Shown here one piece after another: positions 36,628-50,200 of a DNA stretch of 64,000 nt. The notes below the pieces were generated by a model. That model saw only the letters and a list, made by a program, of their open reading frames with translations. It searched no databases and was not told the DNA's origin. The stretch covers positions 56,476,910-56,540,909 of the forward strand of contig OZ024912.1 in assembly GCA_964017125.1 (NCBI GenBank). Reading direction: 5' to 3'. Within the stretch, counting starts at the first letter, position 1, and each line of letters opens with the position of its first letter. The position numbers and the translations under genes were made by a program. The DNA comes from Flabesymbios commensalis. Lineage: Eukaryota > Annelida > Polychaeta > Terebellida > Flabelligeridae.

Positions 36628-36744
36628 CTAATATTTGACTGTGTTTCTCGTCATCCGCGCAGGAGCAGCCTCCCCGGTGAAGGCGGTGAAGCGGTAATCC
36701 AGCTCTTTGCGTCGAGCCTCTATCTCCTTCTGTAGCTCTTCAGC
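36628..36744 (-). CDS. LRRC27: LRRC27 coding exon 10 (terminal, stop TAG)
   Basis: The acceptor is TTCTGTTGCAG in phase 0. It encodes AEELQKEIEARRKELDYRF and then TAFTGE..., 38 residues to a TAG stop. The start resembles the human C-terminal TELQDEV...ALTGN. A partly deleted family A hairpin lies about 50 bp past the stop. It competes with the alternative last exon at 39234-39380. Confidence 0.82.
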   Translation of the reverse strand, partial: AEELQKEIEARRKELDYRFTAFTGEAAPARMTRNTVKY

Positions 36745-39700
36745 CTGCAACAGAAATCATAAACTCATCAACTAAACCAAAACAAGAAATAGTGTATCAT
36801 GTGAATGTAGGCCTACTCTAGCATACAAAGGTTGAATACGATAAAGTGTCATTTGATGTATTTTCAAACTGATTAAAAATGTTGCAGAGCTAAAGCTAAG
36901 ATGTGCATCTTCTGCTGATATTCAATGTCATTTCGACTCATGTAGTGGTGGGGGGGAGGGGGGGGGGGGTTATCTCATTTAAATGTGCACCCTCTTGAAA
37001 TCGTGACTCTCTATACTTGATTAATTTGGGACCAACCATTTGAAAAACAATTAAAAACAAATTAGGAATTATTATAGTCATTTAAAACAAATTAGAGACT
37101 ATAATGTGAAGAGTGCGCAGTCGATACACTGGTCTCAACTTGAACTCGACGAGGCCGCCATTAACGTAATCGCCTAGTCACGCTGAGATGGGAGAAACAA
37201 TGCTGCTTCTCTAAAAACCCCACATGGGAACAGCGGGGCTCGAAACCAGGACGCATGCATGACTGGCAAGGCAGTCAGGCGCTCTAGCCATTGCGCCACG
37301 TCCCCTTCTCTAGAAACTATAATAGTCGTGCTTAGCGCTTATTAACCTTTTCACTACCATACATGACGGAAATTTCCGTCGTCATTCGTCAATGAACGTA
37401 ACCATAAAATGACACAAATTTTCGTCAAATATATACTACATTTATGTATTTTTCGTCATTTGAAGCTGGAAATTGCGTTAGCAATTCCAGCTTCAAATGA
37501 CGAAAAATAGAACTCCTACACTAGTATATCTGGATCCAGGCATGCACCCCGGCCTGGAAGTCAAAGGGTTAAAGGGTTAAGCGTCAATTACCTGATTACA
37601 ACGAACGCTTTGAAGAGATTTAAAAACGAGTAGCCTGCAATTTGGCATATAATTTTCACTCCTTTAAAGCTTCAAGTCGGTGAAAAGTACAATGAAATCA
37701 GATAGCGCTGTTAGGGTTAGGTTAGGAGTTAGGCTTCAATTTATCGTACCCACAATCACGTAATGCAGTGGTTAACAATCTTAACAATAATCTTTTTTTC
37801 GCATTCAGCGCGAAAAAGGTAAACATATATAGATGATCATCCGAGCATATATCAGCTGTACAGGTTGAGTTACCAAAGAAGTAGAAAAGGGGTGAATATA
37901 TAGAATGTTTTCCATGGTATAGTATGCTGAAAAACATTCGAACATTATGTGTGTTTTTGATGACTGGTAAATGGGTAAAGTTCCAACCCATCAGACACGA
38001 GACGCTCAACCAATGTTGTTCTAATGTTGGCACAGCGTCTACGTCTCGTGTCTGCTGGGATGTCATTTATTTTCAACCATTGTCTTGCTAGGACTGCATA
38101 TACGTTTTCAAGCAATTTTCAAGCAAAATAAAACGTCACTGAAAACAAGAAAAACAGTGTGCGGTAAATAATCAGTTGATTAGTAATTTAATTTTGGTGA
38201 TGTTTATTATTTCGTGAATATATATTTTACACCGTTTAGAACTGAAATTGCCCCCAGGCAAGACCAACTTAATGCTGAAACACAGTGGCCTTTCGCACAG
38301 CTCCACTGTCCTCAGGTTGGATAGTCCCCAGTGTAGATATAGTTAAGGGTAGCTCCATTCATCGCACGTGAGAGATACATAACGTGGAACCCCTTATTGT
38401 CGGTAATTTAGGCCCTCACCACGGCCAACACCATGTGTATACACTGATACAGGAGCTACATTCGCACCGCTGTTGAGCGGAGGAACCAGGGTATTCTGCT
38501 GGCAATCACCCCAAAGATTATAGACGCAAGCGTGGAGGCTGCAGCTTCTCTCGGATATTTGATGTAGACTGGTGCTTCCGTACCATGCAGTACAGCATGC
38601 AACAGACGGAACAAATCCCCAATGACCCCCCCCCCCCCTCCCAGGTTGGGGTGCAAGGTACTAACATTAGCAGCCATCCCAGACTCAATGAAAAATAGTA
38701 ACAAATAAATCATGTAGGAGAGACTGAGTATAGAAAACGGTGACGGTATGGTTATAGAACAGTTAATGAGTTTATTGTGAAAGTTTGTATTCAACGTTTA
38801 TAACATTTTTTTAAAAATAAATGTGTGTGTGACGGTGTACAACAGAAACAAGAAAGGAAAGGTGCGCAGTTTACAAGTGAAGTGTGAACCTTGCGGTTAA
38901 AAGGTCAGATGTAGGTGGTACAGGAAATGTTGAACCTTTAACCACTGGGGGGTAACTACATGTAGAAAGCCATCTCCTGGTACCTCTGCTGTGCAAAAAC
39001 CTGAAATAACCTTTCCTTTTCACCATGTTAGTACAAAACAGTCACAAGTTAATGATTAACCTCCTCCTGAAATACATGAAGGCGTCCACCGTAGCAAACC
39101 AATAGTTTGTAGAATTAAAGGCAGCATTAATTCAAATAAAGTGAAAAGCTCAATGCTGTCTCAGTTTAAATCGTAACAGGAAAAGAAAGTACGTTAACTT
39201 CTATTGGTTTGCTAAATAGAGACTTTTGAATCGTTAGATCTGACACTCGCCAGAGTGGCCGATCTGACGATTGTAAAGTGAGAATGCGCCGGGGTTATTT
39301 TCTGCGGCCATGTTACCAGTTTGATTCCACTCCCGCAGACGAGCTTGGCTAGTTTGGAGATCTTTCTGTAGAGACTGTACCTAGAATAAATCAGTTGCTT
39401 TCTTACCAACAATTTGACTTTGTGTGCACATAATTATGTTGACGTGAAGCAACGGTTCTTGATTTTGTCTTGATATTTGATTATTGTCTTTATATTTAAC
39501 ACAACGCGTCGATATGCGTCGCCTCCTTCATTATTCACACAACATGTTTCATAAGCGCCACATATTAACCGTCATATTTATTCATTGTTTGGAATAAAAA
39601 AGAAAGAACTCCCCACGTGTATCAAAAACGGATGGTGGATAAAAGTTTCTAATATCATCCTGACATTATCTCAGGTAACAAAACGCTTAAATATTGGTCA

Positions 39701-41171
39701 ATAATATAGTTTGCATAGAAGTTTTAAAAAAGTGTTGTCCGCATCGCAAAAAGCAGATGTCATTAAACAGTCCTTCTTTCAGATCAGTACTTTTGTTATT
39801 TTAATCAAACTTTATTTCTGCTATTCTTTAAACATTTTTTATTTATTTAGAGTTGAAAATTGAGACAACATTAAAATTATTTAAACTCTACAAATAAATA
39901 CAAATTTCATGACCGAAACATACTGACAAATTGATCACACAGTTGAGCAACGGATAGCTTAACATGCTAAATAAGAAATACTTTATTTACCAGGAAACTT
40001 CAGTATTCAAACTAATACAATCAGTATTTTATTTGAGATTTTTTTATACATTCCACTGTGCTGTAATGACCGGACTAATTAATGTACCTAAAAATAATTT
40101 CACGACAATAAAAAAACTGTTGTATGCTGGCTTTTAAACTGGCTTTACATGAAAAATCTATCATTATCACTAAGTTTAGACTATGGTGTAATCACAATGA
40201 AACAGCAACGCACCACGATGTCTCAACCCAACATTACACTAACATATAACAACATATAACCAGCAAACACGAGACTTTAAACCATTGTTGTTTTAATGGT
40301 GGTCCAACGTCTACGACGCTTGTCCGTCACTAAACCAGCATTGGTTGCGTGTATCTTGTTTGCTGGGTCGTCACGTACCATGCGTAGCTCATGTTGGGCT
40401 GCCAGCATCTCCTCCTGAGGTGTGCCCTGAGGCATACGGCGCCTCTGGTGCATCTCAGCCGTGTGTTGCTTCAACCTCTTCTCCAGCTCACGATCTCGTA
40501 CAGCCCTGGAAAGCAGTGCACACCAACAAATTAGACATTAGGAGTTTTTAATTTTCGACACACATGCAACCCCTGCTCGTTTTAACCTCTTCAGCGCGGA
40601 GACTGACTTTAGACATCAGAATCTGACGTCTGTAGACGTCAGATTCTGACGTCTAAAGTCGGTCCCCGCACTGAAAGAGTAAAGTATTTAAGGCCGTAGA
40701 CCCATGACATACAGGTAGATATTCAAATGAAAAAGAGCCAACTGAGACATATGATGCTTTCATATTGAAGATAACCCGTTGGTCTCCATGATTTATGAAA
40801 AAAATATTTCAGCGTTGTAAGGGTTAATGATCACGCATTTCATTGTAGCAGTCACTGGAAGCACGCTTAAGTGCAGCCGCTGACTAATCCATCTATCAAA
40901 TGGTTAGATGAATACATTTACAAAAAACTTCAATGACAAAAACTGTATAAAACTCCACAATCTGATAATAAATATTTTCTGATTGAATTCCGACACCAGA
41001 GTTAATCTTATGAATTTATAAAGGAATGAATAATTGAATGAATGAATGAATGAATGAACGAACGAACGAACGAACGAACGAACGAACGAACAAACGAACG
41101 AACGAACAAACGAACGGAATGAATGAATGAATGAATGAATGAATGAATGAATAAATCACTCAATCAATCAA

Positions 41172-41240
<69 letters not shown>

Positions 41241-44200
41241 GTCAATAAATGAGGCTTTATGCCCTTTTCCTGCACATACAGGATAAACTGAGCCAGGAGA
41301 ACCTCCTGAGAATGTCCACATAAGCATGACGCTGAAAGATTAAAGTACCACATACCTGGCTTCCTCAAGCTGTGCCTTTGTCTCTGGAGACATTCGTCTT
41401 AACTTCTCGTGCTTCTTCTTGATGTCATACTGCAACATAATGAATGTACTAACCCTTTGCCTGCTAATCACGACAATAGTCGTTTTTAATTCGTTTTCTT
41501 AGCCGATTATGTCACTGTTAATGGGAATGAAATGAGTGTTTAAACATCAATATTTGTAAATGTTTGGTCTCAACTTAAACTAATGCGAGTAATTTTCAAC
41601 CACTTGAGGTTGTGGATCGCTGTAGCGAGACACAACCTCAAGTGGTTGAAAAATTAAATTTGCAGGATGGGGTTAATCATGATCAGCGCTAATCAGCGTG
41701 TTTTATTCCAAAGTGGCTACTGAGCTATGTCATCTGAGGCGCCCATAATTAGTATAATAGCCGAAGTGGCACATTTGCTGATTACATTTTCACCCGTTTG
41801 AAGTCGTGGGTTTCTATATCGACCCGTGTCTTCAAGCGGATGAAAACGCATGCTTAGCAAGATCTCACAATGCAGCTTATGTCGCATCAGCAGAAGAAGA
41901 ATTCTAGAAGGATAAGCTGCACACAAATAGCAAAATAGTTTGACGGGGGGGTAAAATGCTGCAACAGCGGAGAACATTTTGACCATTAAAAATGACTGAA
42001 GAAATCTGGGAACAGTTGAATGTTTGAATAGAGAACAATAAATATTTCTTACAGCAATTCTCTCCTCGTTTGACGGTACTCTCATATCGTCGGCAGAAAC
42101 GTCATAAGGCGCCTGCTTGGCTGGCTCCACGTAGTCTACACAGAAAAAAAAATCACTTTAATTATGGACGTAAATAGTTCAAATTGTTCCCTAATCATTT
42201 TAGGCGCATTCATAACCATAGAAGTATCAGTGGTATAACAAGGCGTTGAACGAATGTTGCTTCAATGTTGGTCCATCGTCTACGACGCTGGACCAACATT
42301 GAAACAACATTCGTTCAGCGCCTTGTGTTTACTGGGGTGGGAGTACCGTCTAGCTCACCCAGTCTGCCTTTAATCCTCTTCTCCATGTGCTTACGTTGCT
42401 GTAGCTCTCTGCCGTTGTCACGGAACTCTCTGAGGATGTCCTGATCTCTGAAACAATAACCCTCTACCTTCTGAGATGTGCATGACATTAACATAACAGT
42501 AACAAAACATAACATTTCAGCGCGGGGACTGTCTTAAATGTATGGTCAACTGTCAAATTCGCAGGACAAGGGTCCCCCACAATGCAATAGTGCCTGTGGG
42601 TAGGCCAAGGCCCTATTCCATAATAATACTAAAAATGAGTTTCATACCCAAAGCCTCATTAAGAGCAAGCTCTCAAAGCACAGCAAGTTCATATATAATT
42701 GAGCGACATCTATGAGTTAATAATTCCATCAAAGCTAAAGCCCTTAGTCCTGGTTCTTAGCTGGCTTGCAAACAAACTGACTTTATTACTGCCGGTATCT
42801 CGAAACAGGCTGATCCCACGCTTGTACTGACACTCAATAAACACAAAACATTTGTATGACTTAATACAATGTTGGACCAGCGTCTAAGAGTTTGGGCCGA
42901 CGTTGTATAAATGTTATGCAAATGCTTTGAGTTTGCTGGGCAGGAGGACTGCTCACATTCAGTCTTGATAGTACAAGTGTTAAGCTTTGAATCCTAAATT
43001 TACCATAGTCATCTTCATCCACTACAAGCCGCGAATTGCTACCGCAATTCTCGGCTTGTAGTGGATGAAGATGACTTGAAGTGGTTTAAAAATTAAAAAA
43101 AATGACCCCGTATTAGTAAACCAGTTTCATGGAAATTTCCGTTCTAAAACCCTTAGTTGTAGGAAAATTAAGTATGTTTTCAGGGATGTAAAATGATGCT
43201 TTAATGCATCGCGAGGGCTTAAAGTGTTAAACTCTTGTGTGTTGCTGAACAATTTGCTTCTATTTTTCAATTATTCGAAACTGGAATTGCTAACGTACAT
43301 GCTAATGCACATAACGATAAAATCCAATATTTCAAGACATATTTATATTTGACTAAATATTGTTATCATGAATTTGACCTTTCGTGCATAGTCGATGTCT
43401 ATTTGCAACCAATTAAAGTACCATATAAATAAGTCAGAGTAGAGTAAGAATGTCACCATGCGTCATAACATTAAAATAGTCCAGAGATGTTCAGATTTTT
43501 TTACAACTCCCTGCATTTCCGTGAACATAAGGTTTCCTGATACTTATCATTCCAATAGGACGCGAAGGCTTACGCTTCAAACAAAACCATTTTAGTCTGG
43601 TGCGCTCAAAATGTTTGAGAATCAAATTTACCCACATGATATCATTTGGCATGGTTAACATGGTTAGGTTTAGCCTAAATAACCATCCTTATACTCAGAA
43701 TTGTGATGTCTGTAGATGTCGGGTATAACGTCGATCCCTGCACTGAATTACATATTTAAAATGGCCGTACCCACTGGGCACACGACGTTGTTGCGACGTT
43801 GAATCAACGTCAATGACGTTGATTCAACGTCGCAACAACGTCGTGTGTCCAGTGGGTAGACACATAACATAGGTTATCAACTGAGCCGGAAAGAGCTAAC
43901 TAAGACATTTATAATGATTTCAAATCAATCGGTCAATTTGGTCTCAATGTTTATAAGGTAGAAACATTTCAATCTCAGACCTCTATACTAATCAATTTTA
44001 AACTAAATGTCACGCAAAATACTTGTTTCCTAACAAATTGTTACAATGTTGTTGGTATAATGCTGGTCGAACGAGGGGCCCACGACGTTGTTGCGACGTT
44101 GAATCAACGTCGATGACGTTGATTTAACGTCGCAACAACGTCGTCTGCCCAGTGGAAAGCAACCAATCCGGCCCACCTTCTGCGCTGCAGGATGAGCTCC

Positions 44201-47200
44201 TGCTTTTCTTTCAGCTCCCGTAGCTTGGCCAGCCTCTTTTCTTCCAGGAACTTCTTCTGGACAAGTTCTGGAGGAGGTGTTTCTCCATAGCGGACGGATC
44301 TCTTACTCTTCCTGTCGCGGTTTCTCCCACTGAAATAAACGCACGCCATTATTAAAACCCTTTAAGCTCTCATGATTCAGCAAAGCATCTTTTTACATCC
44401 ATGAAAACAGACTTGATTTTTCTACAACTACTGCTTTGCCAATACATGACAAGTTTCGTTAATTTGTCACACACCAAATTTTCGCCCACTGCAAGTCGAG
44501 AATTGCGACAGCAATTCGCGGCTTGTAGTGAATGAAAATTACGATGGTAAATTTAGGCTTGAAAGTGTTAACTGACTGCCAATAGTTTCAGCCCACCAAA
44601 CACGAGACGTTCTACCAATTCTGGCTCAATGATGAGCCACCGTCTGCGACGCTGGAACAACATTGAGCCAGCATTGGTTAAACGTCTCGTGTTTGCTGGG
44701 AGATTGCCGTGATATGTGTACTTTAAGCTGAAGATTATTGTAGCTTGAACATATTGCGTGGAAACATTGCAGGTATTGTTTCGCAGTTTTAATATTGAAA
44801 AGCTGGCATTTTCTAATGAAGAGAATCGCTGTCATTCCAAAAATAAAAAATGAAAATGAATTCCATCCTTTCAATTTGTAACATTTTTACATTTTTTAAC
44901 GTGATTTTGTTTGACTTGAATCATACTCAATAAGTTATTGAGAGTAATATATTATATATCCGTCCCCTAGACCCCTTGGATATAAAAGGGTGTATCTGCC
45001 AATTTCCAAAGGGGCAGATGCACCTTTTCATATCCAAGGGGACCATATATATAGCTCAATACATGTTGCAAAAGTGAGAATGTACACTAAAGCCAAAAAT
45101 ATAACATGATCGTGATATTAACCCTTGAAGCGCTGAATTAAATAATTTAAATTTTCAACCACTTGAAGTTGTGTATCGCTATCGCGAGTGTGGGTGAAAA
45201 TGACTCGATCATATTTGTTTAATTTGAGACCACACATTTTCAAATCTTTGATGTTTAAACGCTCATTATCGTGGAGTGTATGCTTGAAACTATGTTATAT
45301 GACATGAATATCAGAGAGATATGGCGAAACATTTTAGATATACGTGCATTAGACAGTGAATATATAGAGCATATCTGGAACCCCTTTCCTTTAGTCATGT
45401 TAGTGGGTACAAGTAGTTTTTTCAACTGAAAAGGGAATTAAATTACCGGCTATGCTCCGACAAAAGCTCCAGCAACCCCCCCCCCCCCCCGGAGACTGAA
45501 TGGTGACCTCCTAATACATTAATTATTGCGGTATCTGGCTATTCTAGGTCACTTAAAGAGCGTGATAAGTTGTGTGATAGGGCTTATATGATAGAAGCAT
45601 ACGTTTGAAAGCAAGCTTAAAAAATAGCTATAATATTAGGCAATGAAATAGAGAATTGAGAAGGCGTCATCCATGCATTTGTAAGCGTGTTTGGAAAGAG
45701 TGCCGTCGAATGTTACATAATAATATCATATTATTAAATTATTGAAATAATTGATTTAATTTGACACGCAATGCAACTCGACTCTTAAATTGCTTTATTA
45801 CACCTTCACATTTTTCTTTCATTTGAACCCGGTATTGCTGGCGCAATTGCCACGACGGCACAACACGTACACGGCGTTGACGTGTGGAAAAATATCCTTA
45901 CCCTTGCATTTCAAACGTGGACAGTTATGGTCTATAATTTTAATTTACATCTACAGCTGGGCGTTAAATTTGTTCGTAATTAGAAAAAAGAAGTTAAACC
46001 CTTGTCCTGTTGAATTGCTTCAATTGTATTTTTCGTCATTTGAAGCTGGAATTGCTAACGCAATTTCCAGCTTCAAATGACGAAAAATATTACTATTTAT
46101 GAGAAATAAACATCTCCCAAATTGAAATATTTGATTAGCTGGGCATCTACCACTGAATATTTTATCAATTTCAGTGGCGTTTTATTTGGGTTGAAACTTT
46201 CTTGAAAACGGATATATCCGGGTCCAGCAGGACAAGGGTTAAATTGTTTAATAAAAAATTATGAATAAATACGCCATTTTTAGTTCACACATACATGTAT
46301 TACATTGATATCATACATCAGAATTAAATGACATTGTTTTGTATTTAAAGAAAGAACCCTCCACGATATTTCTCACAGCACTCAGCTCATATTTCGACGG
46401 GTGAAATGAATAGGCCTACCCACATAGTCATGATAGTATTTTGACTCTTTAGCTTTCACGATGTAAATAGACAGTTAATTTTGAAAAACTGGAAAAAAAG
46501 TTGGAAAATGCGTCAGCAATTCAAACTTTGAGTGAAACTGTACAGTATTTGTAGATCGTGGTTGCGAGACACACTTCCAGTTACTTGAAAATTGCACAAT
46601 TTGGGGAATGCTACAAAGGGGTCGTAGCAGTTTGTACGGAGTAGGCCTACATGTACGTATGCACAGTATTAATATCTGATCTCCTCAAAAGACGTTCTCA
46701 AAGCTTTGTGTCATTCACAATCACAAGGACGAGGTGACATTCTGACTAAACCTTTCAGCAGATATTTATTTAATCAAATTTGAAAGTGATGAAAGAAAAT
46801 CCACAAACGTCATATCTCTATTATTCCGGGTTTATTTTTAAGCTATTATTTACCCTGAATAATAGAGATATGGCGTTTGTAGATTTTATTTCATCACTTT
46901 CTTCATTACACGATCTAGTATCACATCTGTGATCCGCCATAGCAATGCGACGAAGCGGCTACCTGACCCCCTGGTTTTTTACCTCTTTAATCAAATGTAT
47001 AATTACTTTTATAAATGTGAATTGATAGCCCCACTATTGTAGCGTCAACATGCATAAATGAAATCTGACTACCTACTAAGAGCAATGTAGGCTTAACAAA
47101 TCAACGCTCACACCAACCTGGTGCATGTGATGTGTATGCATTGTAGGATTGTAGGATATTAACCTTTTCAGCGCGGGGACCGCCTTTACACGTCAGAATC

Positions 47201-50200
47201 GTACGTCTTAAGACGTCAGATTCTGACTTCTAAAGACGATCAGCCCACTTAAAGAATTAAATATGTTTAATTGCCGTAGACCTATAACATAGGTATTCAA
47301 AAGAAGCGGAAAGAGCTGACTAAATTATTTATGATGATTAGAAATTGAAAAAAACTTTTGGTCTCCATGGTTTATACAAACATATTTTAGCGGTGTAAGG
47401 GTCAAAGCAGCTTGTCGTGTAGGCCTACATCTCTGCCATAGCTGATCAAAAAATGCCAGACATTGCTGGCATTGCTGATTAAAAATTAAATTTATAATTG
47501 GATGATAAATGCTAAGGAGTAATGCAGTGTTTAACCTTTATTAGCCGAATAAATCATTTTATAGAGAACGAAATGTGTGTTTTAACATCAAGTTCTGCAA
47601 ATGTTCTGTCCCAAATTGAACACATATGAGTAATTTTCACCAACTTGAAGTTGTGGGCCGCGTTGGATGAAATGAATGGAGTTTTAGGCCACCTTTGTGC
47701 ACATATAGGCTCAAGTGGGCCAGGAGAATCTCCTGAGGATGATGAGATGAATGAGATGACACTGTCTTCCAGACACAGGATTCGAAATTCGAGCCCTGGC
47801 GGTATGAGGTCGAGTACGCTACCTCTCGGTCACTGAGGTTTCCCACAATATTGAATCATTACGAGTGAGCGGGGGAGAAACATTTTGTTTATTTGAAACT
47901 TGAAGGCCAGAGTGAAACTTGAACCCGCGAGATCCCACTTTCCAAGCAGGCAGCTTTAAATCTTTAACCACTGCACCAGGGTAGCGAGACAACTTAAAAT
48001 GGGTGTAAATTTATGTGAGATAACTTAACGGGAAAAGTGTTGAGGAATTCAATTTACACGGTGCCTTTGTGTGGCACATAATAAGTTGCAGGGGAAATAG
48101 ACACCGGGATCATGGCAGTCCACACATCTCTGCTATCCATATCAAAGGTGAAGATCCAGGTATCAAATAACTCAACTCAATTATGTAGCCTATACAAAAT
48201 GTTCAGCGACTAGACCTTGTGCTCTACAGTTGTATTTTTAGCGTTTTAGAAGAAATGTAGTTTGAAGGAGAAGTGCACTTAAAAAGAGGAACTAGCGATT
48301 TTTTGTATTTAACCCTTTTAGCTCGGGACCGACATTTGAATCTGGCGTATATAGAATGCAGATTGATTCTTACGTCTATAGTCGGACCCGCGCTGAAAGA
48401 GTAGAATATTTATAATTGCCGTAGGCCCATAACATAGGTATTCAAATGAATCAGAAAGAGCTAACTAAGTGAAGACATTAATTTATTAAGATTTCAAACT
48501 GAAAAAACCCCTTTGTTCTCTTCGTTTATTTTGGGCCAACATTAAAATAACATTGGGCCAATGCCTCGTGTTTGCTGGGTTGGGGACAATGTGGCACGCA
48601 GCCAAGCTGGCTTTTCTGATTGAAAATAAGTGAATCTTTATTCACAGAACATAGAAATTATAATTAACTTGTTAAAATGAGAGAGTTCTGCCCAAGTTCG
48701 ACGAGTCCTCATACTGAAGAACCATTATTTTGTGCTGATATTAATGGCTCTTAAGAAATTACGACTCGTGTGGAGGTTGAGCAGGAACCTCTTATTTTAC
48801 AAGGTAGATTCCTTCCGCTACTCACGAAATTCGGTACAAAATAATTATTGTGGCACTCGTTTTCAAATTCAAACCAGCGCAAATGTCATTTCGGGAGGTT
48901 GGCGTCATCATGGTCATAATCATGATATTCTGATAAGACCACTTAAAAAGGAGACTGCTAAAACAGTGATCTTGTATAAACAGCTCGATTAAATACAAGC
49001 CAACTTAGGTCCACATTCGTACACCAGGGCAGTATGATGGACAAATAACTATTTCAGTTTCAAAATCTAATTCGCATGGTAACAAAAAACATGTGGTTAT
49101 TCATACAGAAAGGGTGAACAAAAGTTTAACCCTTAAAGCGCTAAGACGCATGGTAACAAAAAACACGTCGTTATTCATACAGAAAGGGTGAACAAAAGTT
49201 TAACCCTTAAAGCGTTAAGACGACTATAGACAGTGGCTGTGATCTGTTTTATTAGGAGGTTAGATCAGAGTCATTGGCAATAAAATGAGTGCTTGAACAT
49301 TAATAATTGCAAATATTATTTTTTCACAAATTTAACAAGTATTAGTATTTTTCACCCACTTGAAGTTGTGGGTCGCGGTAGCGAGACACAACTTCAGGTG
49401 TGTGAAAATTTAGAATATTTAATTTAGCGCTGTAAGGGCTAATAAAAGTGTGACGGTCGGGTTTCATGCAGGATGGAATAAACAGGCTTGACATGAAAAG
49501 ATGTGGTATTAAATTTAGCACCATAAAAAGCATGCAAGATATTAGCAACAGTCATTAATAATACTGTACTTGTGTTAATCATGTTAATACCTTAGACGTA
49601 ATAGAGCATCTTAATTAAAACCCTTGTCATGCTGAGTTGTTTACTTCTGCGGGGTTCCCACAGATATATAAAAACGAAATTCCATGAATTTACCATGACA
49701 ATTTTTTTTTAGAATTCCATGACTTCGTAACCGAATAATTTTTTTTTTTTAATTTAAAACTGTACAGCCTCCACCTGGACCACCACAGCAGCGGACAACG
49801 CGTTAAAAATTCGATGACTTTTCCGTGAATTTTACCAAATTTTCATTTTCCATTTTTTTTTCATTTTCTACATGGTTTTCAATGATCTTCCATGACGCGG
49901 GAAGCCTGTTTTATTCTTCGTGCACAAAATGAAGATTTACAGCTATGAAGAAAAAAATGTCTATTCGTGAAAAAAGTATCTACCACGAATTTTTTTTATG
50001 ATTTTCAGTGGGAAAATGATACATATAAATATGCGGCTCTAGCAGGACAGGGGTTAAAAGAGCTGATATAGATTAGCAAACTGAGGGGTGATACAATTCA
50101 CTTACCTGTCACCTGTAATACTCTTAATTTGGCTAATAAAATACAACATTTTTTCAAATCCGGTGCTACTAATTTATACTCAACATTGTAATTTTGACAG

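Larger units (their letters stand above)
36745..39233 (-). other. LRRC27: LRRC27 last intron, distal part
   Basis: It holds a tRNA-like SINE, a family G and a family A element, a poly-G run near 36950, and a minus-strand 112-codon frame at 38456-38794 without a domain. Confidence 0.6.

Noticed and set aside
37190-37315. A functional tRNA gene on the minus strand
   Set aside because: Boxes A and B are present, but acceptor pairing is poor and SINE-like sequence follows.
38456-38794. 112-codon minus-strand frame in the LRRC27 last intron as an exon
   Set aside because: It spans a poly-C run, has no matching splice phase and no domain.
44155-44349. LRRC27 exon 5 extending into the family C palindrome
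   Set aside because: A good donor (AAG|GTGGGC) in phase with exon 6 ends the exon at 44177; the downstream open frame is transposon sequence.
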